Notes: generated by a model not told the origin, from the sequence alone. A DNA stretch of 64,000 nucleotides from Evansella sp. LMS18 (GCF_024362785.1 NZ_CP093301.1:310001-374000), one strand, 5' to 3'; positions 8,035 through 15,815 are shown, numbered from the stretch's first letter. Numbers and translations are program-made.

Positions 8035-9183
8035 TCACCCAATTGGAAAATCATTGTATTTATTTGAAAACTGCTCCGCCATGTTTTCTGCTTTTGCAGT
8101 TGTGTATACTTCCTCCTTACCAATCATTGCCTGAACAATTTGCTTTCGTGGATTCCCTCGTCCTTTTCGGAAGACTGGTCTTTTATCAGTTTTATTAAGG
8201 AGATCAGACAATACTGTTCTCCTGTGAATAATATGGACACCATGATAGCTGGCTAATACTCTCCGGTTTTCTTTTTCCTGCCCTGGAAGCGGAGATATAA
8301 TCCCCACTTGAACGTTCGAAGAAACAGCTTCCGCCATTGATACACCACCAGGCTTTGAGATGACCAAATCCGCTGCTTTTACATAATCCACATAGTCAGG
8401 AGTGAAAGGTTTGGAAATAAGAACAGACCCGCCATTAATAATTTGTCTGCTTGGTTTCTTTTCATGATCCTTACCTCCGAAAAGATAAACTTCCCAGGCC
8501 TGTCGATCCTTCTGCAGAAGTTTTTTTATTTTTTTCTCAGGAGTCAGCCCTTCTCCTCCCCCTGATACGACCAATACTGGTTTTCCACTGCTGATACCCA
8601 ATTTTTTTCTTATCAACTGTTTTTCAGTTTGCTCCTCCCATACTTTTTTCACAGGGATTCCGAAGGGGTAAAAACGACAGTGTGGATAGACCATCTGAAG
8701 TTCTGCTGCTTCTTCCTTTTCACTAAGAAAAACTCCGGAAACACAGCTTGTTAATGAAAGTCTGTGAGTTGAAAAATCAGTGATCACTGAATAAAGGGGG
8801 ATATTACTGTCCGGCGTCTGCTGGTTCATGAGAGAAGCCACCTGCGTGGCAAGAGGGTGAACAGCTGCAATGCATGTACATTCTTTATCACTTAAAAAAT
8901 GGAGCTGTTTCCTCCACCAGAATTTCAATAAAGGCTGAATGACTTCTCCCATTCTTTCAAGATCGGTCATTTTGTATATTCCGTCCCATAACAGGGGGAA
9001 TTTCTTAATGCATATGAAATAGGCAGCTTTGAGCCTCGACGCAGTTTCAGTATCAACGAGAGAGAATACATCAATAATCTCAGCTTCTCCCCCATGCTCT
9101 TCCCATTCTTCCTGCAATGCTCTGCATACCTGATTATGCCCCTCTCCTACGGAAACAGAGAAAATCAGTAATTTCCTGCTCAT
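8035..9183 (-). CDS. UgtP/MGDG-synthase-like glycosyltransferase (GT28)
   Basis: 382 residues. The N-terminal nucleotide-free domain starts with FSVSVGEGHNQVCRALQEEW, the usual MGDG-synthase signature with TGEGH replaced by VGEGH. The C-terminal donor site includes VVSGGGEGLTPEKKI and KAADLVISKPGGVSMAEAV. Relatives add glucose or galactose to diacylglycerol using UDP-sugar at the membrane (UgtP makes glycolipid anchors for lipoteichoic acid). ATG 9183 has GGAG 8 nt upstream. As it is diverged from UgtP, the acceptor is uncertain. Confidence 0.85.
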   Translation of the reverse strand: MSRKLLIFSVSVGEGHNQVCRALQEEWEEHGGEAEIIDVFSLVDTETASRLKAAYFICIKKFPLLWDGIYKMTDLERMGEVIQPLLKFWWRKQLHFLSDKECTCIAAVHPLATQVASLMNQQTPDSNIPLYSVITDFSTHRLSLTSCVSGVFLSEKEEAAELQMVYPHCRFYPFGIPVKKVWEEQTEKQLIRKKLGISSGKPVLVVSGGGEGLTPEKKIKKLLQKDRQAWEVYLFGGKDHEKKPSRQIINGGSVLISKPFTPDYVDYVKAADLVISKPGGVSMAEAVSSNVQVGIISPLPGQEKENRRVLASYHGVHIIHRRTVLSDLLNKTDKRPVFRKGRGNPRKQIVQAMIGKEEVYTTAKAENMAEQFSNKYNDFPIG

Positions 9184-9350
9184 CTGCAACACTCCATCTT
9201 CATTGTATGGTTAATTAGTATGCACAAAGGTTTTCTGTTCAAACATAGGAGCTATTACAGGAATATTCACCAGGAAGAGAGACAATTCTGAATTTCTAAA
9301 GTTTATTCTGGCAAGCATTAGCATGGGGCTTATAGTGTAAGGGGGATTTG

Positions 9351-10342
9351 TATGCTCGAACGGAAGAAAATTAGTGTGGATATGGTAGTCTGAAGCGGCT
9401 TGCATATCAGAAATGTTGAAACTTTTTTTAGAAAGGGAACGCTGGGGCGTCTTGCATGCCTGAACTTTGGGATGTTGCCGAAGAACGGGCATGTTGGGGC
9501 TTCCCGCATGCCCGAACTTTGGGATGCTGCCGAAGAACGGGAACGTTGGAGCTTCTCGCATGCCCGAACTTTGGGATATGGCAGAAGAACGGGCACGTTG
9601 GGGCGTCTCGCATGCCCGAACTTTGGGATATGGCAGAAGAACGGGCACGTTGGAGCTTCCCGCATGCCCGAACTTTGGGATGTTGCTGAAGAAAGGGAAC
9701 GTTGGAGCCTCCCGCATGCCCGAACTTTGGGATGTTGCTGAAGAAAGGGAACGTTGGAGCCTCCCGCATGCCCGAACTTTAGGATTTTGCTGAAGAACGG
9801 GCACGTTGGAGCTTCCCGCATGCCCGAACTTTGGGATGTTGCTGAAGAACGGGCACGTTGGAGCTTCCCGCATGCCCGAACTTTGGGATGTTGCCGAAGA
9901 ACGGGCACGCGACAGCTTCTTGCATGCCCGAACTTTGGGATATTACCGAAGAAAGGGCACGTTGGAGCTTCCCGCATGCCCGAACTTTGGGATGTTGCCG
10001 AAGAACGGGCACGCGAGAGCTTCGTGCATTACCGCTACATCTCTTTTTTCTACCGAGCGGGCACGCGAGACCTTGTTGCGTTACCGCTCCAGCTCTTTTT
10101 TCTCTCGAGCGGGTATGCAGAGCCTCTTGCGTTACCGCTCCAGCTCTTTTTTCTCCCGAGCGGGTATGCAAGAGCTTCTTGCGTTACCGCTCCAGCTCTT
10201 TTTTCTCTCGAGCTGGCATGCGAGAGCTTCTTGCGTTACCGCTCCAACTCTTTTTTCCCCCGAGCGGGTATGCGAGAGCTCCTTGTGTTAATACCAGACT
10301 CTAAATGCGTTACCCCTCCACCTCTTTTCCTCTCGAATCATT
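9351..10342. repeat. 52-bp tandem repeat array, two subfamilies (about 18 units)
   Basis: Strict 52-bp periodicity. Subfamily A starts (CATGCCCGAACTTTGGGAT) at 9455, 9507, 9559, 9611, 9663, 9715, 9767, 9819, 9871, 9923 and 9975, with decayed units at 9351 and 9403. Subfamily B starts (TTACCGCTCC) at about 10029, 10081, 10132, 10184, 10236 and 10288, with a partial at 10310. Both keep the same scaffold: an inverted pair around a GAGCTTC centre, CGGGCA/TGCCCG in A and GAGCGG/CCGCTC in B. No stop codon occurs in most frames, so long ORFs on both strands here are by-products of the repeat. No gene is called inside. Confidence 0.93.
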
Positions 10343-10372
10343 AAAAAAGACGACTGAATTACATCAGCCGTC
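10343..10372 (-). terminator. Terminator of yjcG-yjcF
   Basis: On the minus strand, stem GACGGCTGA/TCAGTCGTC followed by six T, just after the yjcF stop. Confidence 0.85.
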
Positions 10373-10379
10373 TCTCTCT

Positions 10380-10805
10380 TTACATTATTTGTTTCTTCAT
10401 TGCTACATGCGGGATGCCCGCGTCCATAAACACATCCGAGTGGGTCGTGTAGCCAATTTTTTTATAAAAAGCCTCTGCGTGAGTCTGGGCATTGAGCTTA
10501 ATTTCAGCTATCCCATTCTCTTTTGCAGTTTCTTCTATTTTTCGCATCAGCTTTTCGCCGACACCTTTTTTGCGGTGGGAAGGATGTACACAAATCCGCT
10601 CCACTTTGCCGAAACCTTCAAGAATTCGAAAACGGCCCGCACCAATATTTTCCCCTTCATCATACACTACAAAATGAAGAGAATCCTTTTCATGAGAGTC
10701 CATTTCTGCTTCGAGAGGGACGTTTTGCTCTTCTACGAAGACAATTTTCCTGACTTCATAGGCATCTTTTAATTCCTGTTCTGTCGTGACGAGCCGTACT
10801 TCCAA
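10380..10805 (-). CDS. yjcF: GNAT-family N-acetyltransferase, YjcF type
   Basis: 141 residues, a single GNAT domain. Motif A is VERICVHPSHRKKGVGEKLM (acetyl-CoA pyrophosphate loop RKKGVG), followed by LNAQTHAEAFYKKIGY. YjcF-type proteins acetylate a substrate that is unknown. The start is a TTG at 10805 with AAGGAAG 8 nt upstream, embedded in the end of yjcG. The yjcG-yjcF pairing is the same as in B. subtilis. Confidence 0.9.
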   Translation of the reverse strand: MEVRLVTTEQELKDAYEVRKIVFVEEQNVPLEAEMDSHEKDSLHFVVYDEGENIGAGRFRILEGFGKVERICVHPSHRKKGVGEKLMRKIEETAKENGIAEIKLNAQTHAEAFYKKIGYTTHSDVFMDAGIPHVAMKKQIM

Positions 10806-10808
10806 AAT

Positions 10809-11324
10809 TTAAACTTCCTTTCCTAATAAGAACGTTTCGTAAACGGTCCAGGTTCCGTTCTCCAGCTGATAGAGTAATGAGAATCTGTCGATTGTTTCTT
10901 TATGGTCGAGACTCTCCAGCCTTAGCCTGCTGCTCACATCGGAACATTCATCATTATCAAGATCCTGGCCGATAGTTATATGAGGCACAAACGTATATTG
11001 CTGCTCCTGAGCCAGCGGCCCGCTATTCAGCCTATCATGCAGAGCAAGAAGTTCCTCATTCGGTTTCACTTTCATATAAATTGTGTTTGTAACAGGGTGG
11101 AACGAGCTGAACTTGTACACACACATTTCAAACGGACTGCTTTCTTTTGCAGCCTGGCGTATATATTTTACCAACTCTTTCATTTCCTCTTCATCCGCAT
11201 CGAAAGCTTCTTTCAGCGTCAAATGAGGCGGGATTTTAGAGTAATGAGAATCATATCGTTTTCTGTAAGAGTTCGCAATGTCCTGTAATCCTTTTGACGG
11301 AAAAGCAGCAATCCCGTATCTCAT
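10809..11324 (-). CDS. yjcG: YjcG, 2H phosphoesterase (2'-5' RNA ligase-like)
   Basis: 171 residues, matching B. subtilis YjcG. The two HxT/S signatures of the 2H superfamily are visible as PPHLTLKEAF (residue ~40) and VPHITIGQDL (residue ~118). The known fold is a bilobal phosphoesterase; the biological substrate is not defined. The ribosome site is a good AAGGAGGG-type site before ATG 11324. It is upstream of and translationally close to yjcF (3-nt gap). Confidence 0.92.
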   Translation of the reverse strand: MRYGIAAFPSKGLQDIANSYRKRYDSHYSKIPPHLTLKEAFDADEEEMKELVKYIRQAAKESSPFEMCVYKFSSFHPVTNTIYMKVKPNEELLALHDRLNSGPLAQEQQYTFVPHITIGQDLDNDECSDVSSRLRLESLDHKETIDRFSLLYQLENGTWTVYETFLLGKEV

Positions 11325-11622
11325 TTAATTCCCTCCTTGATTGCAGCTGTATGAGTTTATACATACAGCCGGCAAAATTTTTAATTTATTCTATTTTACC
11401 AGTCTTTCCTGATACCTCTTTTTTTACCTTCTACATTAACTATAAAAAAACCTTCTCGATTTTGCAAAAATTAAGCAGCTATTCGTTAACCGTTCCCTGA
11501 AAGTTTAGTATTTCCTGCTAAAGGGAATTCAAGTTTCAGACCAGCGCTATTTTAAAATACTTGTGGTAAAATGGCATAATAGAGCAAACTTTCGCAAAAG
11601 TCGTACCAAGGAGTGAATTTTA

Positions 11623-12195
11623 ATGGGAGATAGAAAACCAGACAGAGTACCAGTAAGAAGTGATGTAGTCGAGCAGGCTACAAGAGATAAATTAGAAGAA
11701 CGGGGCGTGACAATCGAGTCTATCGCACAGATCGTTTACGATCTTCAGCTCCCTTTTAATGAAGATTTACAAATGGAAGACTGCATGGACAGTGTAAACA
11801 AGGTGCTCCAAAAACGTGAAATACAACATGCAGTATTAGTAGGAATTGAGCTGGATGAACTTGCTGAAAGGAAACAGCTTTCCCAGCCTCTCCAGGAAAT
11901 CGTTGAATCGGATGAAGGGCTTTTCGGAGTAGATGAAACGATCGCCTTTGGTTCTGTATTTGGCTACGGAAGTATTGCTGTAACTACTTTCGGCTACCTT
12001 GATAAAGAAAAAGTAGGAATCATCAAGGAGCTGGATACAAAGAAAGGTGAAGAAGTTAATACTTTCCTCGATGACCTCGTCTGCAGTATCGCAGCCAATG
12101 CTTCCGGTCGCCTCGCCCACAGGCTGAGAGACCGCCAGGAAAAGCTGCAGGAACAGGAAATCATCGATAAAGACCGGGAAGAGCGAATAGGATAA
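11623..12195 (+). CDS. yutG: Phosphatidylglycerophosphatase A family protein, YutG-like
   Basis: 190 residues. A PgpA-family core is recognised from ERGVTIESIAQIVYDLQ, VLQKREIQHAVLVGIELD, the GVDETIAF segment and HTFLDD-like NTFLDDLVCSIAANASGRLAH. PgpA enzymes dephosphorylate phosphatidylglycerophosphate; in B. subtilis the YutG paralogue's real substrate is unclear and YqeG is thought to be the main enzyme. This protein has a charged N-terminal extension and a Glu/Lys-rich tail. AAGGAG precedes the ATG; a terminator follows. Monocistronic. Confidence 0.85.
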   Translation: MGDRKPDRVPVRSDVVEQATRDKLEERGVTIESIAQIVYDLQLPFNEDLQMEDCMDSVNKVLQKREIQHAVLVGIELDELAERKQLSQPLQEIVESDEGLFGVDETIAFGSVFGYGSIAVTTFGYLDKEKVGIIKELDTKKGEEVNTFLDDLVCSIAANASGRLAHRLRDRQEKLQEQEIIDKDREERIG

Positions 12196-12210
12196 ATACC
12201 TAAATACCAG

Positions 12211-12247
12211 CACCCCTGTGAGCTAAGTTTCATGGGGGTGTTTCTTG
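12211..12247 (+). terminator. Terminator after yutG
   Basis: Stem CACCCCTGTG/CATGGGGGTG, loop of about 10 nt, then a short T-rich tail. Confidence 0.75.
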
Positions 12248-12315
12248 ATTAATCCACTATTAAGTGGTATTCTTTTCATCAGTTATTGCAAATTAAACTT
12301 TGAGGTGAACACGTT

Positions 12316-12513
12316 ATGCAAAGTCCGCAGCCTGTAATAAAAAAGCCGCGCTGGATTTATTTAAAGCAAATATTTACTTCTAAGTTTCAGGCAGACTGCT
12401 TAAAAGCAAAAATAGAAGATAACTGGATCAACGGTTATGAAATTGGGCCATGTGTTGAAATAAGAAGACTTAAGGATAATCGTTATGTTGTAAGATATAC
12501 ATACGATGAATGA
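12316..12513 (+). CDS. Hypothetical 65-residue protein
   Basis: GAGGTG 8 nt before the ATG supports translation. The sequence is basic with aromatic residues (RWIYLKQIFTSKFQADCLKA) and ends in VEIRRLKDNRYVVRYTYDE, suggesting a small alpha/beta fold. I do not recognise the family. It lies alone between yutG and the tRNA gene. Confidence 0.6.
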   Translation: MQSPQPVIKKPRWIYLKQIFTSKFQADCLKAKIEDNWINGYEIGPCVEIRRLKDNRYVVRYTYDE

Positions 12514-12632
12514 AATCTATTATAATATATTACAATAGCAGCAACACTGTTACTTTTATCAGCTGGAGTATAGTGAAATGACAGAATGCCCGGAAGCATA
12601 AATGTTATTCCGGAAAATCTTTGCTAAGCATA

Positions 12633-12661
12633 TTGACATTCCGGGCTGTCTGGTATATATT
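12633..12661 (+). promoter_or_regulatory. SigA promoter of tRNA-Val
   Basis: TTGACA, 17-nt spacer, TATATT, ending 41 bp before the tRNA. A consensus -35 and near-consensus -10, as expected of a stable-RNA promoter. Confidence 0.85.
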
Positions 12662-12702
12662 ATTAATTGTTCCCTAAAAAAATTGCCTTCAGGCATCTTT
12701 CT

Positions 12703-12778
12703 GATCCGTTAGCTCAGTTGGGAGAGCGCCACCTTGACAGGGTGGAGGTCACTGGTTCGAGCCCAGTACGGGTCACCA
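12703..12778 (+). tRNA. tRNA-Val (anticodon GAC)
   Basis: 76 nt with encoded CCA. The acceptor arms GATCCGT/ACGGGTC pair with one G-U. The D-arm contains AGCTCAGTTGGGAGAGC, the anticodon stem CCACC/GGTGG encloses loop TTGACAG (anticodon GAC, valine), and the T-arm is CTGGTTCGAGCCCAG. It is followed at once by a terminator and then by the prophage-like region, so its 3' end is a likely integration site. Confidence 0.97.
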
Positions 12779-12789
12779 TACATACAAGC

Positions 12790-12820
12790 AAAAACCCTCG
12801 ATATACAAGGGTTTTTATTT
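12790..12820 (+). terminator. Terminator of tRNA-Val
   Basis: Stem AAACCCT/AGGGTTT with a 9-nt loop and T-rich tail. Confidence 0.85.
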
Positions 12821-12890
12821 TTGTCTAATTCGTATTTCATAACTAAAATGAGTAATTGGTGCCAATTAATGCCAATTTTCATACATAAAT

Positions 12891-12919
12891 AAAAAAAGAG
12901 TAGCCTTTGACCAGGCTAC
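12891..12919 (-). terminator. Terminator of the coiled-coil lipoprotein gene
   Basis: On the minus strand, GTAGCC/GGCTAC stem with an 8-nt loop, followed by CTCTTTTTTT. Confidence 0.8.
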
Positions 12920-12925
12920 ATCGTT

Positions 12926-13522
12926 TTACTCCACTTTAGTAAACTTCACAGATGTATTTAATTCCATAGTTTCGCCTTCATCAGCAAAAAAGACATACTC
13001 TGACTCATTAGAATCTCTATCCCCTAAAGTTACGGCCACTTTAGAACGTCCATCTGTACGAACAAAAAAGTTCCCTCTTCCTCTGTTTGGCTCTGCTATG
13101 TATCTGCCCGGAGGCAAGTCTGAGCCAACTACAAAATGACCAGCACTCAAAATAATCGGTTCTTCCCCAACCTCTTTCAGTTGCCCTGTTATTGATGCTA
13201 ATTCACTTTCCTTCTCAGATATTTTTTCGTCTAAGTCTTTGAGTGAGTCTTCTTTGGTTTTTAATTCTTTGTTTATTTCTTCTCTTTTATTGTAAATTGC
13301 TATTGCCTCTTCTATTTCCTCGCGTAGTCCATCAATTTCTTCATCTATTGCATCTAACTCTCTTGTACTTTCAATCTTTTCATCAACTAGTTCTTTCAAC
13401 TCTTTTTTTCTAGCTTCAAGATTATCGTCCAATTTTTTATAAGTTAATACATCACCATCCAGTTCAACTTGTGCTTCAGCATCATTACACCCAGCCAACA
13501 TAATAACAGCTATGATAATCAA
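12926..13522 (-). CDS. Lipoprotein-like coiled-coil protein with a C-terminal PGxY domain
   Basis: 198 residues. A short hydrophobic N-terminus ends in the lipobox-like IMLAGCND; a coiled coil of Glu/Lys heptads spans about residues 25-118; and a C-terminal domain contains AGHFVVGSDLPPGRYIAE and NFFVRTDG. That GxFxVGxDxxPGxY pattern recurs twice in the protein at 36.4-37.2 kb. The only possible start is TTG 13522, because a stop codon lies two codons upstream. The signal therefore lacks the usual Lys/Arg n-region, and the 5' end may be damaged. Function unknown. Confidence 0.7.
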   Translation of the reverse strand: MIIIAVIMLAGCNDAEAQVELDGDVLTYKKLDDNLEARKKELKELVDEKIESTRELDAIDEEIDGLREEIEEAIAIYNKREEINKELKTKEDSLKDLDEKISEKESELASITGQLKEVGEEPIILSAGHFVVGSDLPPGRYIAEPNRGRGNFFVRTDGRSKVAVTLGDRDSNESEYVFFADEGETMELNTSVKFTKVE

Positions 13523-13552
13523 TAACTATTGGTGAGCACCTTTTTTAAATTA

Positions 13553-13660
13553 CTATTCTTTAATCCAAATATTTAAATCGAGTTTAGAAGAATTTGATAT
13601 ACCATTGAAGTATGCTACAGCAATTGCAATACCGACACTTGTTAAGGCAAAAAAAAAGCA
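13553..13660 (-). pseudogene. Possible C-terminal fragment of a membrane protein
   Basis: An open stretch reads AFFFALTSVGIAIAVAYF and then NGISNSSKLDLNIWIKE before a stop. It has no plausible start or ribosome site. It sits in the prophage remnant, between the lipoprotein gene and a terminator. Possibly the tail of a deleted gene. Confidence 0.3.
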
Positions 13661-13679
13661 CCACGGTGGGTACTAAAGA
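13650..13679 (-). terminator. Terminator of the 73-aa gene
   Basis: On the minus strand, AGTACC/GGTGCT stem with a 6-nt loop, followed by nine T. Confidence 0.7.
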
Positions 13680-13682
13680 CTG

Positions 13683-13904
13683 CTAATCTATTCTCTTAAC
13701 CCTAATTTTTCTATCTATACCTTGTAATTCAAAATAATACCTCATACCGTCTTTATATATTTTTACTCTTGGTCTATATTTGTATTTATATTTATAATAA
13801 TATTCTACTTGTTGCCATTTTTGACCATTAGTCAATGCAAAAATGGTCTCGCCACCAAAACCATTAGATTCACCTTCAAGTCTCGATTCTTTATACAGTT
13901 CCAT
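13683..13904 (-). CDS. Stand-alone aromatic-rich beta domain protein (73 aa)
   Basis: Start chosen at ATG 13904, just after AGGAGGGAGGTGG. The sequence has TIFALTNGQKWQQ followed by a Tyr/Lys strand (YYYKYKYKYRPRVKIYKDG) and VKRID. I recall the same LTNGQxWxQ...Y.Y.Y.P.V.IY pattern as a module in larger Bacillus proteins; here it is alone. The leader upstream matches those of two neighbouring genes. Function unknown; part of the cargo in the prophage remnant. Confidence 0.65.
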   Translation of the reverse strand: MELYKESRLEGESNGFGGETIFALTNGQKWQQVEYYYKYKYKYRPRVKIYKDGMRYYFELQGIDRKIRVKRID

Positions 13905-13907
13905 ATT

Positions 13908-13961
13908 CCCACCTCCCTCCTGCCTTACACATTTCGAAAGAAAAGAAATGTGGTCCTGCAA
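13908..13961 (-). promoter_or_regulatory. Conserved cargo leader, copy 1
   Basis: Reading on the minus strand: TTGCAGGA, about 20 nt, TTTCGAAATGTG, TAAGG, CAGGAGGGAGG, then the ATG 57 nt from the start of the motif. The same order of elements occurs before the genes starting at 14326 and 14882. Confidence 0.6.
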
Positions 13962-13981
13962 ACAAAGGTCCCCTGTAGCTG

Positions 13982-14326
13982 CTAAAATTTAGATACCACC
14001 TGGCTACATGAAGGGCATCTAGCCCTATCAGAGATAGAATATGGCTTAAAAATATGCATTCTTATTAGTTCTTTCTCTTTGTCCCAACAGCCAGAACAAT
14101 AGGGCTCTTCTTTATTATTCAAGTAATAAACATGACCTTTAAACGATAATTTTTCTCCTAATTCTTTATTATCTTTTAACTTCTGTATTTCTTTTTTAAG
14201 TTCTTCATTTTCATTTTGTAGATCCATTGCTTTTTCTTGGACTTCTAATATTTTGGCATACAAGTCAATATTCCCAGCTTCTTTAGCAACTTTAGCAGCA
14301 TCTTTTATCGCGTCATAAAAACCCAT
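13982..14326 (-). CDS. Coiled-coil zinc-ribbon protein (114 aa)
   Basis: The N-terminus MGFYDAIKDAAKVAKEAGNI leads into a coiled coil (residues ~25-55, QENEELKKEIQKLK type). A C-terminal zinc ribbon has CSGC near residue 78 and CPSC near 107. This arrangement is known from many uncharacterised Bacillus proteins. CAGGAGGGGGTGTT precedes the ATG. Cytoplasmic, possibly nucleic-acid- or protein-binding; no specific role can be given. It follows the shared TTGCAGGA leader. Confidence 0.75.
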   Translation of the reverse strand: MGFYDAIKDAAKVAKEAGNIDLYAKILEVQEKAMDLQNENEELKKEIQKLKDNKELGEKLSFKGHVYYLNNKEEPYCSGCWDKEKELIRMHIFKPYSISDRARCPSCSQVVSKF

Positions 14327-14330
14327 AACA

Positions 14331-14379
14331 CCCCCTCCTGTCTTTAGAATTTCGACAGAAAGGAAGTTATTTCCTGCAA
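14331..14379 (-). promoter_or_regulatory. Conserved cargo leader, copy 2
   Basis: TTGCAGGA, then CTTCCTTTC, GTCGAAATTCTAAAG, ACAGGAGGGGG, and the ATG 53 nt from the motif. It starts directly after the terminator of the upstream cargo gene. Confidence 0.6.
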
Positions 14380-14384
14380 TAGAG

Positions 14385-14406
14385 AAAAAGCACTGTTCAA
14401 GGTGCT
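14385..14406 (-). terminator. Terminator overlapping the stop of the 161-aa gene
   Basis: On the minus strand, AGCAC/GTGCT with an 8-nt loop and T5 tail. TTGCAGGA of the next leader follows within 10 nt. Confidence 0.6.
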
Positions 14407-14882
14407 TCTTCTCTAAGTTCTTTTAATATTTCCGGTATACCGGTGTCCAGTTCTTTTTGATTGTATGTGTATCCAAGCTCTTTTCTTAATCTGTTATAGT
14501 CTTTTACTAGAACACTGACAACTTCTCTAGTTTCCTTTTCAGTAGGAGAAGGGAATTTTCCAATAAAGTCTTTCCATGCGTTTAAAAATTCAGGAGAGGC
14601 ATAACCAGAATTCTTTATTATGAATTCGGCAAAATAGTCTTTTGACAAGACTTTTAGTGTATCCGCTGTACCTAAACTAATCCTTTTCTTACTCAAACAG
14701 AAATCTTTTACAATATTTATCTTTGCTAGAGTTAAACCGTAAGAAGGTGCATAAAAGTTTGTTAATTGCTGCCTCTTCCACTGTCTCTTTGCTTTTATGG
14801 GTTCTATGATAAAATGATTTCCTATTGCAATAATAAGTGCTACTGATGCAGAGATTACCACTGCCCATATTCTAATATCCAT
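14397..14882 (-). CDS. Single-pass membrane protein of unknown function (161 aa)
   Basis: One N-terminal transmembrane segment (IWAVVISASVALIIAIGNHF), then a basic stop-transfer (KAKRQWKRQQL) and a cytosolic helical domain with TNFYAPSYGLTLAKINIV. ATG 14882 lies 6 nt after GGAGGTG; ATG 14888 is also possible. Cargo gene of the prophage remnant, with the shared leader. The topology resembles small membrane-anchored proteins often found with phage-defence genes, but there is no direct evidence for that. Confidence 0.68.
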   Translation of the reverse strand: MDIRIWAVVISASVALIIAIGNHFIIEPIKAKRQWKRQQLTNFYAPSYGLTLAKINIVKDFCLSKKRISLGTADTLKVLSKDYFAEFIIKNSGYASPEFLNAWKDFIGKFPSPTEKETREVVSVLVKDYNRLRKELGYTYNQKELDTGIPEILKELREEAP

Positions 14883-14888
14883 TACCAT

Positions 14889-14940
14889 CACCTCCTCCCT
14901 GACCTTACACGATTCGCCATAGAAGGAATTCTTCCTGCAA
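14889..14940 (-). promoter_or_regulatory. Conserved cargo leader, copy 3
   Basis: TTGCAGGA, then AATTCCTTCTATG, GCGAATCGTGTAAGG, CAGGGAGGAGG, ATG. Spacing of about 58 nt, like the other two copies. Confidence 0.6.
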
Positions 14941-14979
14941 TTTTTAAAAAGAAACCCAAAACGGATGCCCATTCCTCAT

Positions 14980-15102
14980 TTACTTCTTATTCTTTTTCGG
15001 GCCACTTCGGCCACTTAACCGAGAGTCTTTTTTGCTTTGATTAGTGGTGTTATTCTTGCTTACTGGTCCCGGCTTTACTCTGCCTTTGTCCTTGTCAGCC
15101 AT
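14980..15102 (-). CDS. Small basic phage-like protein (40 aa)
   Basis: ATG 15102 has AAAGGTG 5 nt upstream. The product is Lys/Ser/Gly-rich (MADKDKGRVKPGPVSKN, ending RSGPKKNKK). It lies just after the broken HTH gene, where phages often have small terminase-proximal genes. It may be real or a remnant. Confidence 0.4.
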   Translation of the reverse strand: MADKDKGRVKPGPVSKNNTTNQSKKDSRLSGRSGPKKNKK

Positions 15103-15160
15103 CATAGCACCTTTGACCTAGTGAACAGACGGTTAAAACCTCGCCTGTCTCCCTTCCAGT

Positions 15161-15611
15161 TTACACATAGCAATTTTCTTTTTTCACCTTTGACACTTGT
15201 GGCACATTTGGAACATCTGACATTTGGGAAGCACTAGATTCCTTCATTCGTTGTATATTGGTATGAGAAAGGCTCATATGTCTACCAATCCATCTTTAGG
15301 ACTTCCCTTCCAGAAGCCAAAGAAGAACCTCAGTTTCTCTCTGCTCTGTTATAAGGTGCATTCTTTGCTGAATAACCTGAAACTTTTTCTCGTTTTTAAA
15401 CACATATTCCTCAGCGCTTCTCCCGGCGCTTAACTTCCTGGAACACAGAATCTGAATGAGAACCATCTTTTGCTTTAGGCTTACCGGCTTCATCCCCGTA
15501 TTGAGCAGTGAGCTTCTCGCCTGCATCTTTGATGGAATCTCTAAGCAGCTTAATACCATTCATCATCCAGCGGTAATCCTTCGAAATATTCACAATATTC
15601 TTACGAACCAT
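15161..15611 (-). pseudogene. Broken phage late-gene regulator (ArpU/Xpf-like HTH protein)
   Basis: Two frames join into one protein. MVRKNIVNISKDYRWMMNG runs to QEVKRREKR (stop at 15411); after a one-base shift near 15413-15425 it continues SAEEYVFKNEKKFQVIQQ to LLWLLEGKS; then after an in-frame TAA (15296-15298) RWIGRHMSLSHTNIQRMK, a clear HTH. The tail DVPNVPQVSKV is typical of phage proteins just before terminase genes. Position downstream of xtrA fits PBSX xpf. At least two disabling changes make it a pseudogene. Confidence 0.65.
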
Positions 15612-15628
15612 AGCAAGCACCTAATAGT

Positions 15629-15815
15629 TTATTTTTGCCTCATTGCTCCACCGCGACGTTCGTATATCGGTCTGTTTGCACCCATTAGTTCTTGCCAATT
15701 TCTATCTGTAAGCTCGTCTCTTTTCTGCTTCGGCTACTTTTTCTGCTGCTGCTTTTTCCAGCGCTTCATTTCTATTTTTAGGTTTCTTATTTCTTTTCCC
15801 CTTATTAAATGAAAA
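15629..15815 (-). pseudogene. Frameshifted small phage protein
   Basis: Frame 1 gives KPKNRNEALEKAAAEKVAEA; a shifted frame gives KRDELTDRNWQELMGANR and then PIYERRGGAMRQK before TAA 15629-15631. The combined protein resembles small phage proteins found between xtrA-like and terminase genes. No start with a ribosome site is left. A remnant. Confidence 0.5.

Noticed and set aside
9351-10342. CRISPR array
   Set aside because: No alternation of constant repeats and unique spacers; the entire 52-bp unit is repeated. No cas genes nearby.
9400-10344. Many long overlapping ORFs on both strands in the 52-bp repeat region
   Set aside because: The unit lacks stop codons in most frames and 52 is not a multiple of 3, so every frame cycles through the same peptides. 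No ribosome sites, and open frames on both strands at once.
15037-15812. Plus-strand ORFs in the prophage remnant
   Set aside because: No ribosome sites; the minus-strand frames show recognisable phage proteins with frameshifts.
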